Positions 1 to 8,902 of a stretch of DNA of 64,000 nt are shown piece after piece (the stretch's first letter is position 1; each line of letters begins with the position of its first letter). The DNA is from an uncultured Methanomicrobiales archaeon (GTDB lineage: Archaea > Halobacteriota > Methanomicrobia > Methanomicrobiales > Methanospirillaceae), in assembly GCA_949320185.1 (NCBI GenBank), contig CASGHK010000050.1, positions 1 through 64,000 on the forward strand. The letters are read 5' to 3'. The notes beneath the pieces were generated by a model. It ran no database searches. It saw only the letters and a program-made list of their open reading frames with translations, and was not told the DNA's origin. Both the position numbers and the translations under genes were made by a program.

Positions 1-317
1 GCGAGCTTCGGCAGGGTCGAGAGGTCACCCGGTCCAATGCCGAGCACAGCGCGTCCGTCCGAGATCTCGTTGAGCGTCGCGGCGAACGAGGCCATTGCGG
101 CCGGCGTGTCCGTGAACGCGTTCATGATGCCCGGGCCCATCTTGATTGTGCTGGTCGCCTGCGCGATCGCGGCGAGGGTCGGGTAGCAGTGGCGGTTGTT
201 GTAGTGGTTCGTGATCCACGCGTAGTCGATGTCCTTCGACTCGGCGAGCTTGCAGTAGTTCACGACCTGCTTGACGTTGACGTTTCCAGGAACGAATTCG
301 ATACCATAGGTTGCCAT
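1..317 (-). CDS. mer: F420-dependent 5,10-methylenetetrahydromethanopterin reductase (Mer), 3' part outside window
   Basis: Mer reduces methylene-H4MPT to methyl-H4MPT with reduced F420, a central cytoplasmic step of methanogenesis from CO2. I translated the minus strand from ATG at 317. The first 105 residues start MATYGIEFVPG and carry the family pattern WITNHYNNR, KMGPGI and LGIGPGD, typical of the bacterial-luciferase-like (beta/alpha)8 fold. A strong Shine-Dalgarno sequence, GAGGTGA, lies 4 nt before the ATG, and a TATA-like element lies about 34 nt upstream. The gene runs off the left window edge, so about two thirds of the usual roughly 320-residue protein is not visible. The call rests on N-terminal similarity to the family. 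Confidence 0.93.
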   Translation of the reverse strand, partial: MATYGIEFVPGNVNVKQVVNYCKLAESKDIDYAWITNHYNNRHCYPTLAAIAQATSTIKMGPGIMNAFTDTPAAMASFAATLNEISDGRAVLGIGPGDLSTLPKL

Positions 318-350
318 GAGGTCACCTCACTCTGTATTTACCGCCCAAAT

Positions 351-360
351 CGTTATTAAC
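351..360 (-). promoter_or_regulatory. TATA-like element for mer
   Basis: Read on the minus strand this is GTTAATAACG, an AT-rich patch in GC-rich DNA, 34 nt before the mer ATG. Allowing about 25 nt to the transcription start leaves a short leader that still contains the GAGGTGA ribosome site. Inferred from spacing only. Confidence 0.45.
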
Positions 361-734
361 GTTGTCATTTCTTCTCGGACCGCGTCAAATCCGAAATCGG
401 GGTTCCCGGCGGCGAGAATAGAACCACTCCCCCATCCATCTCTCCCGTCCGGAATATTCGGAACTTCTCTGGAGTAACTTCCCCGAATCGAGATAAAAAA
501 TTGGCCTTCGATCGGAGTTTCAGAAGAGTGGAAGGACTTTGTGTTCCAGCACCCCCCCTCAGCCCCCGTCACAAGGGCCGCGGCCGGACCGGGCAGAAAA
601 CCCCGAACCCGCCCTCGGTTATCCGTCCCCCCCCGTTCCTCACGAGTATCGCTGCCTGGCCCCTGCCATCTCCTTCAATACCGGTCACCGCTCATCTTTC
701 TTCAAGAAAGACAGTCCCCCTTCGCCCATCCCCC

Positions 735-1742
735 ATGTACTGCAAGGAACCCCTCTCCCGTTCGCTGATCACCCTGATCGAGCTGACCGAGCGGCTGCTC
801 GAGACCGAGATCACGATACGGTGCCTGAAGGACGCCCCGTACCGAGGGGTGCTGGTCGACCCCTACACCCACGAAACGGACGTGCCGGTGATCGTCGCCT
901 CGACCAGTTATTTGGGGATGCTGAAAGACTACATCATCGCCCGAAACGTCGTCACCCTGCTCCTTCGGGGTGCAGCGGATGCCCGGGGGGACTACCGGGT
1001 CCTCTCCTATGACCAGGACTCGGTCGCCCGGGGTTTGCGCCAGATCTACCTGGATATCCTGAAGGAGGACAGCGCCCGGGGACAGCGTATCGAGACCCAT
1101 AAGCTGTTGCAGATCCTCTTCGAACTCTACACCTACTTCCACGAGGGGCTCGCCGAGGTCCCATGGGACGTGATCGTCAACCGCTGGCTCTACCTCCACT
1201 GCCCCAAGATGCGCCAGGCCCAGCTCTACTACCTGGTCAAGGAGTCGAAGAGGGACATGGCCAAGCTGCTCGAGTTCAAGGACACCCTGCCGCACAAGTT
1301 CTTCGTGGTCTCAAAGGCGATCTATTACACCCGCGACCTGTACCTTGCCGAGGTGCTCCCCTCGATCGACCTGACGCCAACGAAGAACATCCCCCAGATG
1401 CGCCGGTTCGAGAACCTGGACCTCAAGGAGATGTTGACAAACCGGTGGACCCGGTCGTCGTGGTACAAGACCAAGCTGGTGGGAGATCGGATGGTGGTCA
1501 CGCTCAGGGATACCTTCGAGGGAGAGAAGGAGACGATCAAGGACCTGACTTACTTCAAGAAGATATACGACCAGGGCAGGTCGATCACCGACCTCTGGAG
1601 CCGTGAGATGCACATGGACGACTGGTTCGTCTGGAACGAGCCCTCACGGCACGCGGAGGCGGTTCGGACCGGCAATGAGATGAACCGCGAGGCGCTCGTC
1701 CGGATCTTCGGAACCCTCCTCGTCGATGAGGCGGGCCGATGA
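735..1742 (+). CDS. conserved hypothetical archaeal protein, 335 residues
   Basis: I do not recognise a domain. The open frame extends upstream to 501, but that part is proline-rich, low in complexity and unlike coding sequence, so I choose ATG 735, where a normal protein begins (MYCKEPLSRSL). No clear Shine-Dalgarno lies before it, so the start is uncertain. The product is soluble, rich in charged residues and aromatic Leu/Tyr stretches such as LYTYFHEG and LYYLVKESKRD, with no membrane segment or signal peptide. The end overlaps nothing, and the next gene (HAD phosphatase) starts 19 nt later, suggesting co-transcription. Codon use matches the neighbours. Confidence 0.75.
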   Translation: MYCKEPLSRSLITLIELTERLLETEITIRCLKDAPYRGVLVDPYTHETDVPVIVASTSYLGMLKDYIIARNVVTLLLRGAADARGDYRVLSYDQDSVARGLRQIYLDILKEDSARGQRIETHKLLQILFELYTYFHEGLAEVPWDVIVNRWLYLHCPKMRQAQLYYLVKESKRDMAKLLEFKDTLPHKFFVVSKAIYYTRDLYLAEVLPSIDLTPTKNIPQMRRFENLDLKEMLTNRWTRSSWYKTKLVGDRMVVTLRDTFEGEKETIKDLTYFKKIYDQGRSITDLWSREMHMDDWFVWNEPSRHAEAVRTGNEMNREALVRIFGTLLVDEAGR

Positions 1743-1761
1743 ACCTCGTGGGGGAGAGGCA

Positions 1762-2538
1762 ATGAGGAGGCGGCCCGCCGCCGTGCTGCTGGACATCGAC
1801 GGAGTCCTCGTCGTCGGGGACCGTCCCGTCCCTGGAGCGATCCAGGCACTGGACTGGATCCGGGAGACAGGCATCCCTTTCAGGTGCGTAACCAACGGGA
1901 CACGGCGCTCCCGGGCAACGATTGCCGCCCGTCTTACCGACCTCGGGTTCCCGACGGAGCCGAAAGATATCTTTTCTCCCGCTATCGCCGCCGTCCGCCG
2001 GATCCGCGGGGTGGGGGCGGACTCGTGTCACCTCGTGTCCACAGGAGACGTCCACCTTGATCTCCTGGCCGGGGGCTGCCGGCTCGTCGACTCCGACACG
2101 CCGTTCGTCGTCGTTGGAGACGCCGCAGAGAACTGGACCTACGGAGCGATGAACCGGGCCTTTCGCCTTCTCCTCGATGGCGCCTGCCTGATCGCCCTCG
2201 AACGGGACCGGTACTGGCGTGAACAGGACGGGTTCTCGCTCGGGGCCGGGCCGTTCGTCGCCGGGCTCGAATACGCGGCGGGCTGTACCGCCGAGGTGAT
2301 GGGAAAGCCGTCGCCCGCCTTCTTCCACCTCGCCCTCGATGACCTCGGTCGTGCCTCGGGGCCCATTCTGATGATCGGCGACGACCCCGTCGCTGATATC
2401 GGAGGGGCTCGGGGTGCCGGCTGTGCGGGATGGCTCGTCCGCACCGGCAAGTACCGCGACGGGGACGCCATCCCAGACGCAGCCGTGCCCGACCGGGTGA
2501 TCGACTCTATCGCCGACCTCCCGGCCATCCTGGAGTGA
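1762..2538 (+). CDS. HAD-superfamily hydrolase, subfamily IIA (NagD/LHPP-like phosphatase)
   Basis: Probable cytoplasmic phosphatase of 258 residues. HAD motif I is DIDGVLV near residue 10, with the nucleophile and acid aspartates. Motif II is in VTNGTRRSR near 42. The lysine motif is in MGKPSPAFF near 180, and motif IV is MIGDDPVADIGGA near 205. The cap lies between motifs II and III, as in class IIA. Length and motifs resemble the LHPP/NagD-type HAD-IIA proteins, but the substrate cannot be read from sequence. ATG 1762 is chosen over an in-frame ATG at 1726 because GGGGGAGAGG precedes it at good spacing and because the DIDG motif then sits at the usual distance from the N-terminus. It is followed 4 nt later by the lipoprotein gene. 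Confidence 0.85.
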   Translation: MRRRPAAVLLDIDGVLVVGDRPVPGAIQALDWIRETGIPFRCVTNGTRRSRATIAARLTDLGFPTEPKDIFSPAIAAVRRIRGVGADSCHLVSTGDVHLDLLAGGCRLVDSDTPFVVVGDAAENWTYGAMNRAFRLLLDGACLIALERDRYWREQDGFSLGAGPFVAGLEYAAGCTAEVMGKPSPAFFHLALDDLGRASGPILMIGDDPVADIGGARGAGCAGWLVRTGKYRDGDAIPDAAVPDRVIDSIADLPAILE

Positions 2539-2542
2539 CCGC

Positions 2543-3595
2543 GTGAACCGGGTCGTGCTCCTCGCCCTCGCCTGCCTCGGCCTCCTCGCCGCCGGCTGCA
2601 CCACCCTGCTAGGCCCGCCTGTCGAGTACCCGGCGATCACCCCCGTACCCGGCGAAGAGGAACTGATCCCGGCGAGGGAGACGTTTCAATTCGAGACAGG
2701 GACCGTCAACGTTGGGCTCCAGGTCGAGGCCGGTGTCTACCAGGGGGCGAAGAGGACACCGAAAGAGGTCCTCCTCCGGGCCCCTGTGTCCGAAGAGGAG
2801 TGGATCGCCGGCCTCTACCTCTCCCAGGTCGACGACCCTGCCCAGGAACGATTCTGGACCGATCTCATAGGGGCGTTCCGCGCCGAACGGACCCGCCTCG
2901 CCCTCGACGACGACCGCTACCTCGAGCTTATCGCGACCGCCGTCCAGCAGCTCCCGTACGAGACAGCCCCCGAGACCGCGTCCCGCTTTCCGGTCGAAAC
3001 CTGGGTCGACCAGTCCGGAGACTGCGACGACAGGTCGCTCCTCCTCGCCGGCCTCCTTGCCCGCGAGGGGTATCGCGTCGCCCTCCTCGTCTTCCTGCCC
3101 GAAGCCCACATGGCAGTCGGGATCGGGTGCGCTCCGGCATACGCCTACAACAATACCGGGTACGCATACCTCGAATCGACCAACATCTCGTTTGTAGGAG
3201 CAGCCCCGTCCGGGCTCGGGGGAGGCGAACGGCTCGCCTCACCCCCGCTCGTTATCCCCGTCGGTACAGGCAAGAAGGAATACGGGAAAGCCCAGGAGAC
3301 GACAGCGATCGCACAGACAGTCCGGGCCGCCCGGTCCCAGGCGGACGAACTCGGCCAGCAGATCGACCACCGCAAGGCAGTCCTGGAGCGTGACCGGGAA
3401 CGGCTGGAGGCGATGAGGGAGTCAGGGGACAGGCAGGGGTTCGAGGCGGGCCGCGACCGCTACCGGGCCGATTCGGCCGCCCTCGCCCGCCTGGTGGACG
3501 AGCACAATCGGCAGGTCGAGCTCGTCAACTACTGCGCTTCGCATGGGTATGACCGGGTCGGAACCGCGGCGTACATCTCGGCGAGTCGGTTGTAG
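2543..3595 (+). CDS. lipoprotein with transglutaminase-like domain and coiled coil
   Basis: A 350-residue exported protein. The GTG start at 2543 gives a signal sequence ending in a lipobox, LLAAGC, so the mature Cys19 is probably lipid-anchored outside the membrane. The central part carries a transglutaminase-like core: SGDCDDRSLLLAGLL with the candidate catalytic Cys near residue 160, and EAHMAVGI with a His about 30 residues later. Such domains act as proteases or transamidases, or are inactive folds; the activity here is unknown. Residues about 260-335 are charged and heptad-like (QIDHRKAVLERDRERLEAM), a likely coiled coil. It starts 4 nt after the HAD gene, so translation may be coupled. 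Confidence 0.8.
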   Translation: MNRVVLLALACLGLLAAGCTTLLGPPVEYPAITPVPGEEELIPARETFQFETGTVNVGLQVEAGVYQGAKRTPKEVLLRAPVSEEEWIAGLYLSQVDDPAQERFWTDLIGAFRAERTRLALDDDRYLELIATAVQQLPYETAPETASRFPVETWVDQSGDCDDRSLLLAGLLAREGYRVALLVFLPEAHMAVGIGCAPAYAYNNTGYAYLESTNISFVGAAPSGLGGGERLASPPLVIPVGTGKKEYGKAQETTAIAQTVRAARSQADELGQQIDHRKAVLERDRERLEAMRESGDRQGFEAGRDRYRADSAALARLVDEHNRQVELVNYCASHGYDRVGTAAYISASRL

Positions 3596-3744
3596 GCCTC
3601 GGCACGAGCGACGAGCCCGGCAAAAAAGGCGGGCCGTTCCGCGTGGGAAAGGGAAGGGGAGAGCCTGACGAGCTGTCCCCGCCGTTGCATGCTCGGGTAC
3701 CGGGCGGCGCGTTCGGCGATATACCGGAATGTCTCTCGTTCCAT
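3529..3744 (-). CDS. possible small unknown protein, 71 residues
   Basis: An ATG at 3744 has AAGGA about 7 nt upstream on the minus strand and opens a frame with balanced composition (MERETFRYIAERAARYPSMQ). It fills the otherwise empty gap between the lipoprotein gene and sufC. Its last 67 bp overlap the 3' end of the convergent lipoprotein gene, which weakens the case. The sequence is rich in Arg, Ala and Tyr, probably helical, and carries no recognised domain. It could be a chance frame in high-GC DNA. Confidence 0.35.
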   Translation of the reverse strand: MERETFRYIAERAARYPSMQRRGQLVRLSPSLSHAERPAFFAGLVARAEAYNRLAEMYAAVPTRSYPCEAQ

Positions 3745-3854
3745 GCAGACGTCCTTGTGGCAAGAGGTCGATAAGGGCGGTGCTCGCCCCGTGAAAGTGT
3801 TCGCCCGATCGGCAACGGTATAATCTGTGCGGACGATACATCTGCCGAAGAGCC

Positions 3855-4586
3855 ATGCTCGAGATCACAGACCTTCACGTCTCGATCGAGGGGAGGGAGG
3901 TCCTCCACGATATCAACCTCGTGATCAGAGACGGTGAGACCCACGTGATGATGGGGCCGAACGGTTCAGGCAAGACGACCCTGCTCAGGGCGATCATGGG
4001 CTTCGGGGGATACACAGTGACCTCTGGCTCGATTGTCTTCAACGGCGAGAACGTCACCGAGATGCCCCTCCACGAGCGGGCGAAGCGCGGAATGGGGATG
4101 CTCTACCAGCGTCCCCCGACGATCGCGGGCCTCAAACTCGGGAAACTCCTGGACGTCACCGCGAAGGAGCGGGCGGACCAGATCCCGACGCTCGCCACTG
4201 AGCTGAACATGGACCGGTTTCTGGAGCGGGACGTGAACGCCGGCTTCTCGGGCGGCGAGATCAAGCGAAGCGAAGTGCTGCAGCTCCTCGTCCAGAACCC
4301 GTCCTTCGTGATGCTCGACGAGCCCGAGTCCGGCGTCGACCTGGAGAACATCTCCCTGATCGGGAATGCGACCGCCCGGCTCCTCGAGAAGGACCAGCAC
4401 ATCGTGCACCGGACCAAGAGCGGACTGATCATCACCCACACGGGCTACATCCTCGATTATATCGACGCGGACTTCGGTCACGTCCTCTGCGACGGGGTCT
4501 TCAAGTGCCACGGAAATCCCCGCGAGATTCTGAAGTCGATCAAGACCCACGGGTACCAGGAGTGCATTGCATGCCAGCGGATGTAG
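3855..4586 (+). CDS. sufC: SufC-type ABC ATPase of Fe-S cluster assembly
   Basis: SufC is the cytoplasmic ABC ATPase that powers the SufB scaffold during Fe-S cluster building. The 243-residue product has Walker A GPNGSGKTT near residue 35, the Q-loop in LYQRPPT near 85, the signature FSGGE near 132 and Walker B FVMLDEPESGVD near 153, followed by a switch His in IITHTG. The D-loop wording ESGVDLEN is typical of SufC rather than of transport ATPases, and no permease is adjacent. The gene overlaps sufB by 16 bp. No sufS, sufE, sufU or sufA is nearby, which fits the minimal two-gene archaeal form of the system (sometimes called SMS). Confidence 0.93.
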   Translation: MLEITDLHVSIEGREVLHDINLVIRDGETHVMMGPNGSGKTTLLRAIMGFGGYTVTSGSIVFNGENVTEMPLHERAKRGMGMLYQRPPTIAGLKLGKLLDVTAKERADQIPTLATELNMDRFLERDVNAGFSGGEIKRSEVLQLLVQNPSFVMLDEPESGVDLENISLIGNATARLLEKDQHIVHRTKSGLIITHTGYILDYIDADFGHVLCDGVFKCHGNPREILKSIKTHGYQECIACQRM

Positions 4587-5683
4587 ACGACCTCAAGGAC
4601 CTCTCCGAGGAGGACCGGAACCGGCTCGAGCTCGCGGGCCTGGATATGGGGATGGGGGAGCGCTCGGGCTCGTTCTTCCAGGTCGACCAGGAGATCCGGC
4701 ACGTCCACTCGGGGACCGAGGGGATCGAGGTGCTGCCGATCGACGAAGCCCTCCAACGCTATGAATGGCTCAGAGACTACTACTGGAATGCGGTCGATAA
4801 GGAAAAAGACCGTTTCACGCAGTACGTAGCGAAGCAGGAGGTTCAGCGGGGCTTCGCGATCATCGCCCGGAAAGGGGCGAAAGCGGTCTACCCGCTTCAG
4901 GCCTGTCTCTACCTCGCCGACGCGAAGGTCCAGTACGTCCATAACATCGTGATCGCCGAGGAGGGGGCCGAACTTCACCTGATCTCGGGGTGCGTCTCGT
5001 CATCCGGCACCGTCGCGGGGGCCCACATCGGCGTCACCGAGATCTACGTGGGCAGGAACGCCCGCGTCACCTCAACGATGATCCATAACTGGTCGGAGTC
5101 GATCTCGGTCTACCCACGCTCCGCCACAGTCATCGAGGAGGGCGGAATCTTCCTCTCCAACTACGTCTGCATGCAGCCGGTGCGGCACATCGACATGAAT
5201 CCGATCGCCACCCTGAAGGGAAAGGACGCGGTCGCCCGGTTCTCGTCGATCGTGGTCGGGCTCCCTGGCTCGGAGCTCGACCTCGGTTCCCGCGCGGTAC
5301 TCAAGGCCCCGGGCTGCTCCGCCGAGATCGTCAGCCGGATGATCACCCGTGGCGGCACGATCATCAGCCGGGGCGAGATCCGCGGCGAGGTCGCCGGGAC
5401 GAAGGGCCATATCGAGTGTAAAGGCCTGATCCTCGAGGACGGACTGATCCATGCGATCCCCGAGATCGCGGGCCTCGTGGTGGACACCGAGCTCTCGCAC
5501 GAGGCAGCGGTCGGCCGGATCGCCCGCGACGAGATCGAGTACCTGATGTCGCGCGGCCTGGACGAGGAGACCGCGACCGCAACGATTATCAGGGGTTTCC
5601 TCGATGTCAAGATCCGGGGGCTGCCCGAGACGCTCCAGCGGCAGATCGACGCTGCGATCGATGCCGCTGAGGCCGGGTTCTAG
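4571..5683 (+). CDS. sufB: SufB/SufD-family Fe-S cluster scaffold
   Basis: This is the scaffold partner of SufC. It forms the right-handed beta-helix on which an Fe-S cluster is assembled for delivery to the many Fe-S enzymes of a methanogen. The 370-residue protein is shorter than bacterial SufB (about 480) and matches the short archaeal form. The beta-helical core has the repeating short-strand pattern (EGAELHLISGC, HIGVTEIYVG, RNARVTSTMIHNW), then the conserved C-terminal part with RGTI-like turns, HIECKGLIL and the LSHEAAVGRI block that is diagnostic of SufB/SufD. ATG 4571 lies inside the end of sufC, so the two are translationally coupled. An upstream in-frame start at 4505 lies wholly within sufC and is rejected. 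Confidence 0.92.
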   Translation: MPADVDDLKDLSEEDRNRLELAGLDMGMGERSGSFFQVDQEIRHVHSGTEGIEVLPIDEALQRYEWLRDYYWNAVDKEKDRFTQYVAKQEVQRGFAIIARKGAKAVYPLQACLYLADAKVQYVHNIVIAEEGAELHLISGCVSSSGTVAGAHIGVTEIYVGRNARVTSTMIHNWSESISVYPRSATVIEEGGIFLSNYVCMQPVRHIDMNPIATLKGKDAVARFSSIVVGLPGSELDLGSRAVLKAPGCSAEIVSRMITRGGTIISRGEIRGEVAGTKGHIECKGLILEDGLIHAIPEIAGLVVDTELSHEAAVGRIARDEIEYLMSRGLDEETATATIIRGFLDVKIRGLPETLQRQIDAAIDAAEAGF

Positions 5684-5685
5684 GA

Positions 5686-6330
5686 ATGGAGCACGACCCG
5701 TATGAGAGGATGCGTCTGGCCATGGTCGAGCACCAGATCGTGGCGCGTGGGATTCACGACCCCCGGTTACTTGAGGCACTCCGATCTGTCCCACGTCACC
5801 TCTTCGTCCCGCCCGGGCTCGAACGGGAGGCCTACGGGGACGCCCCGCTCCCGATCGGTCAGGGCCAGACGATCTCCCAGCCGTACATCGTCGCTTTGAT
5901 GACCGCCCTTCTCGAGGTCGGGCCGGACGACCGGGTGCTGGAGATCGGGGCCGGCTCGGGGTACCAGGCGGCGGTCCTCGCCTGCCTTGCGGCCGATGTG
6001 GTCACAGTTGAGCGTCTCCCGGAGGTGGCCGCAATGGCCCGCCGGAACCTGGATCGAGTGGGCGTCAAAAACGTGGAAGTGCTGGTCGGGGACGGGACGC
6101 GGGGACGTCCCGAGACCGCGCCCTACGAGAGGATCATCGTCACCGCGGCGGCGCCGCAGGTCCCACCACCCCTGCTCGAACAGCTCGCGGACGGTGGGAG
6201 GCTCGTCGCCCCCGTCGGCGGACGGGAGATCCAGGAGCTGGTCCGCGTCGTCCGGCGTGCCGAACGGTTCGGATACGAGCACGCCGGCCCGGTCCGGTTT
6301 GTCCCGCTGGTGGGAGAGCACGGATGGTGA
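5686..6330 (+). CDS. pcm: protein-L-isoaspartate O-methyltransferase
   Basis: A 214-residue cytoplasmic enzyme that methylates L-isoaspartyl residues with S-adenosylmethionine and starts repair of aged proteins. Visible features are VEHQIVARGIHDPRLLEAL and VPRHLFVP at the N-terminus, the GQTISQPYIVALM family signature near 65, SAM motif I VLEIGAGSGYQAAVLA near 88, the acidic post-I position in VTVERL, and the late block PYERIIVTAAAP. Length is normal for the family. It starts 2 nt after sufB and overlaps the next gene by 7 bp, so it belongs to the same transcription unit. Confidence 0.95.
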   Translation: MEHDPYERMRLAMVEHQIVARGIHDPRLLEALRSVPRHLFVPPGLEREAYGDAPLPIGQGQTISQPYIVALMTALLEVGPDDRVLEIGAGSGYQAAVLACLAADVVTVERLPEVAAMARRNLDRVGVKNVEVLVGDGTRGRPETAPYERIIVTAAAPQVPPPLLEQLADGGRLVAPVGGREIQELVRVVRRAERFGYEHAGPVRFVPLVGEHGW

Positions 6331-6926
6331 GGCAGATCGACGTCACCCGCGTCCTGTCGCCCGCGGTAGTGACCTACCCCGGCGACATCGAGCCCCGTGT
6401 CGAGAAGCAGGACACCGGGGACTACCTGATCAGCAGCCTCTCGCTCAGCTCGCATTCGGGGACGCATATCGACGCCCCCGACCACTTCCTGAGGGACGGG
6501 CGGACGGTCGACACACTTCCTCTCGGGCTCCTGATCGGCCCCTGCCGTGTGATCGAGACCCAGGCGACTACGATCGGTCCCGGGGTCTTCGAGGGGCGCC
6601 TGCAGGGAGTGACCAGGCTTCTGATCAAGACCTGGTTCTCCCGGCGCACCCGTTTCGTCGCCCCGTTCCCGGCGCTCTCTCTGGAGGCGGCACGACTGCT
6701 CGCGGCGGCCGGCGTCCGCGTCATCGGGACCGACGGCCCGTCGATCGAGCCTTACGGCTCGGACGGCTCGGTCCACCGGACCCTGCTGGCGGACGGTGGA
6801 GCGGTGATCGAGCTCCTCGACCTCTCGGATGTTGCCGAGGGAGACTACCGCCTGATCGCCCTCCCGCTCCGGATCCGCGACGGTGACGGCGCACCGGCGC
6901 GGGTCGTCCTGGAGGTCGAGCAGTGA
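6324..6926 (+). CDS. cyclase-family metal-dependent hydrolase (kynurenine formamidase-like)
   Basis: The 200-residue product belongs to the cyclase/kynurenine formamidase family, metal-dependent hydrolases that cleave formamides and related amides. The metal-binding signature HSGTHIDAPDHF lies near residue 45 (two His and an Asp). The later family block VIGTDGPSIEP is near 135, and the conserved GAVIELLDLSDV near 158. The substrate in methanogens is unknown, and no tryptophan catabolism genes are nearby. The gene overlaps pcm by 7 bp and the next gene by 4 bp (GTGA), so it is tightly co-translated. Confidence 0.87.
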   Translation: MVRQIDVTRVLSPAVVTYPGDIEPRVEKQDTGDYLISSLSLSSHSGTHIDAPDHFLRDGRTVDTLPLGLLIGPCRVIETQATTIGPGVFEGRLQGVTRLLIKTWFSRRTRFVAPFPALSLEAARLLAAAGVRVIGTDGPSIEPYGSDGSVHRTLLADGGAVIELLDLSDVAEGDYRLIALPLRIRDGDGAPARVVLEVEQ

Positions 6927-7528
6927 ACCTCTTCGTCCGGGCTTACGAGGTGCTCCGTGACCGGATCGCCGGCTGCGGGTGCGAGGACGGCGCGATAACG
7001 ATCGCCCGCAATCACGATGCGACGGTCTGCCCGTACGAGCGGGGCGTCCCCCTGGAGGCCGAGCACGGTGGGCGCACCGCCCAGTTCGTGACCGGGAGCC
7101 CGGTCGAGGCCCGGGTGCGTATCTCGATGCTCGATGGTGCACCCCTCTCGGGCGAGGGGGAGCGGTCGGCCGCCGGCGCCGCGATCAACGCGGTCGCCGG
7201 GTTCTTCGGGTTCTCCCGACACGTCTTGAGCTGCACGGTCGAACAGCGCCCTGACTGCCTTCGCCGGCTGGAAAAGGAGATCGAGGGATATCGGGTCTAC
7301 CTTGTCGGCACTTCGCCCGTGCTCGAGCACTCGTTCGGAGACCGGCTGGTGGCGACGCCGGGCGAGGCGGACCTCCTCCTCGTCCTCGCTCACGGGCTCG
7401 TCACCGACGCTGGCATCGCAGCGGTCGAGGGGGCGTCGGAGAGGCAGCGGGTGCTGATGATTGGGCCGTCGACGGCCGGGATCGGAAACCTGCTCGAATG
7501 TTCACACTGGTGCCCGTATGGGCGCTGA
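6923..7528 (+). CDS. unknown protein with a C-terminal Rossmann-like half
   Basis: A 201-residue cytoplasmic protein that I do not recognise firmly. The GTG start overlaps the stop of the cyclase gene (GTGA). The N-terminal half has CGCEDG and NHDATVCPYERG, then a Ser/Gly-rich EGERSAAGAAINAVAGFF. The C-terminal half alternates strand and helix (RVYLVGTSP, ADLLLVLAHGLV, RVLMIGPSTAGIGNL), reminiscent of DUF364/heavy-metal-chelation proteins, whose C-terminal domain binds such motifs. That similarity is weak and is my inference. Position at the end of the sufCB-pcm string makes it the last gene of that unit. Confidence 0.6.
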   Translation: MNLFVRAYEVLRDRIAGCGCEDGAITIARNHDATVCPYERGVPLEAEHGGRTAQFVTGSPVEARVRISMLDGAPLSGEGERSAAGAAINAVAGFFGFSRHVLSCTVEQRPDCLRRLEKEIEGYRVYLVGTSPVLEHSFGDRLVATPGEADLLLVLAHGLVTDAGIAAVEGASERQRVLMIGPSTAGIGNLLECSHWCPYGR

Positions 7529-7691
7529 TGCCATTAAGAAGCCTCATATCGGTAGAAGACAATAGTATTGATATGAATATCGGCACCGCCGGGGGGCCAT
7601 CACCCGGCCCTCTGCCCTCACCGGGGCGTCACCGGTGCCGGGCTTCCCCCTATCGGGTCCACGTGATCCACGACCAGGAGGCATTTCACTG

Positions 7692-8894
7692 ATGCAATGT
7701 GTGATCCTCGCCGCAGGCGAGGGCAAACGGATGCGCCCGCTCACGGCGTCCCGTCCAAAAGTGATGTTGCCGGTCGCCAACCGGCCAATTCTCGAACACC
7801 TGATCGCTGCCGCGGTCAGGGCAGGTTTTTCCCGGTTCCTGCTCGTCGTTGGATACGGAGAGCGTGAGATCCGCGAGCACTTTGGCGACGGATCGTCATT
7901 CGGATGCCGGATCCGGTACGTAACACAGCGGCAGCAGCTCGGGACGGCCGATGCGGTGCGGTCCTGTGCCGGCCTCGTCTCGGGACCGTTCCTGCTGATG
8001 AATGGGGATATGATCGTCGGCCACGACGATATCGCAGCGATCGCGGCGATGGACGGGGCCGTCATGGGGATCCACCGGACTGACCACCCCGAGGACTTCG
8101 GGGTCGTCACCTGCGACGATGGGTTCATCACGGGCCTTGAGGAGAAGTCACCCAATCCAAAGAGCAAGATGATCAACGCCGGGGTCTACCGGTTCGACGA
8201 GGAGATATTCGACCGGATCGGAGGGATCGGAGTGTCGAGTCGGGGCGAACTGGAGCTGACCGACGCCCTTGCCGAGTATATCGAGGAGCGCCGCCTCCGG
8301 TCGCACATGCTGAAGATCTGGCTCGACATGGGGTACCCCTGGGATCTGCTCGACGCCAACACCCGCCTGCTCACCGAGCAGGAACCCGTCGTCGAGGGCG
8401 AGATCGAGGAGGGGGTCGTGATCAAGGGCGCCGTCTCGGTCGGTAAGGGGTCCGTCGTGATGTCCGGCACCTATATCGAGGGGCCGTGCATCATCGGACG
8501 CGGGTGTAAGATCGGGCCGCACGCATACCTCCGACCCGCAACGTCGATCGGGGACCGCTGTCACATTGGCCACTCGGCGGAGGTCAAGAACACCATCGTC
8601 CTCCCCGATACCAAGATCCCACACTTCAACTACGTCGGGGACTCGGTGATCGGCAGCAACTGCAACTTCGGGGCAGGCTCCAAGGTGGCTAACCTCAGAA
8701 ATGACAAAGCGATCATCAAGGTAGCCGGGCGGGCGACCGGGCGAAAGAAGCTCGGGGCGATCGTCGGCGACCGTGTGAACCTCGGAATCAACTGTTCGAT
8801 CAACGTTGGGACCGTAATCGGTCCCGGCGTCAATATCGCCCCCCACTCCTTCGTTGAAGGATGGATCGACGAGGGGACCTCATTTCAGTCATAG
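7692..8894 (+). CDS. glmU: bifunctional sugar-1-phosphate nucleotidyltransferase/acetyltransferase (GlmU-like)
   Basis: A 400-residue cytoplasmic enzyme. The N-terminal nucleotidyltransferase has the pyrophosphorylase signature LAAGEGKRMRPLT at residue 5 and a Lys in RPKVMLPVANRP. The C-terminal third is a left-handed beta-helix of hexapeptide repeats (VIKGAVSVGKGSVV, YIEGPCIIGRGCKIGP), the acetyltransferase half. The expected products are UDP-GlcNAc and its precursors. ATG 7692 is chosen, with AGGAGG about 11 nt upstream. The open frame upstream is proline-rich noise. It is the first gene of a run continuing without real gaps to 14390. An AT-rich patch around 7555-7585 is the likely promoter. 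Confidence 0.88.
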   Translation: MQCVILAAGEGKRMRPLTASRPKVMLPVANRPILEHLIAAAVRAGFSRFLLVVGYGEREIREHFGDGSSFGCRIRYVTQRQQLGTADAVRSCAGLVSGPFLLMNGDMIVGHDDIAAIAAMDGAVMGIHRTDHPEDFGVVTCDDGFITGLEEKSPNPKSKMINAGVYRFDEEIFDRIGGIGVSSRGELELTDALAEYIEERRLRSHMLKIWLDMGYPWDLLDANTRLLTEQEPVVEGEIEEGVVIKGAVSVGKGSVVMSGTYIEGPCIIGRGCKIGPHAYLRPATSIGDRCHIGHSAEVKNTIVLPDTKIPHFNYVGDSVIGSNCNFGAGSKVANLRNDKAIIKVAGRATGRKKLGAIVGDRVNLGINCSINVGTVIGPGVNIAPHSFVEGWIDEGTSFQS

Positions 8895-8902
8895 GTGAGA
8901 CC

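Noticed and set aside
501-734. In-frame N-terminal extension of the 735-1742 gene
   Set aside because: Proline-rich, poly-C DNA with no ribosome site; composition is unlike the rest of the gene.
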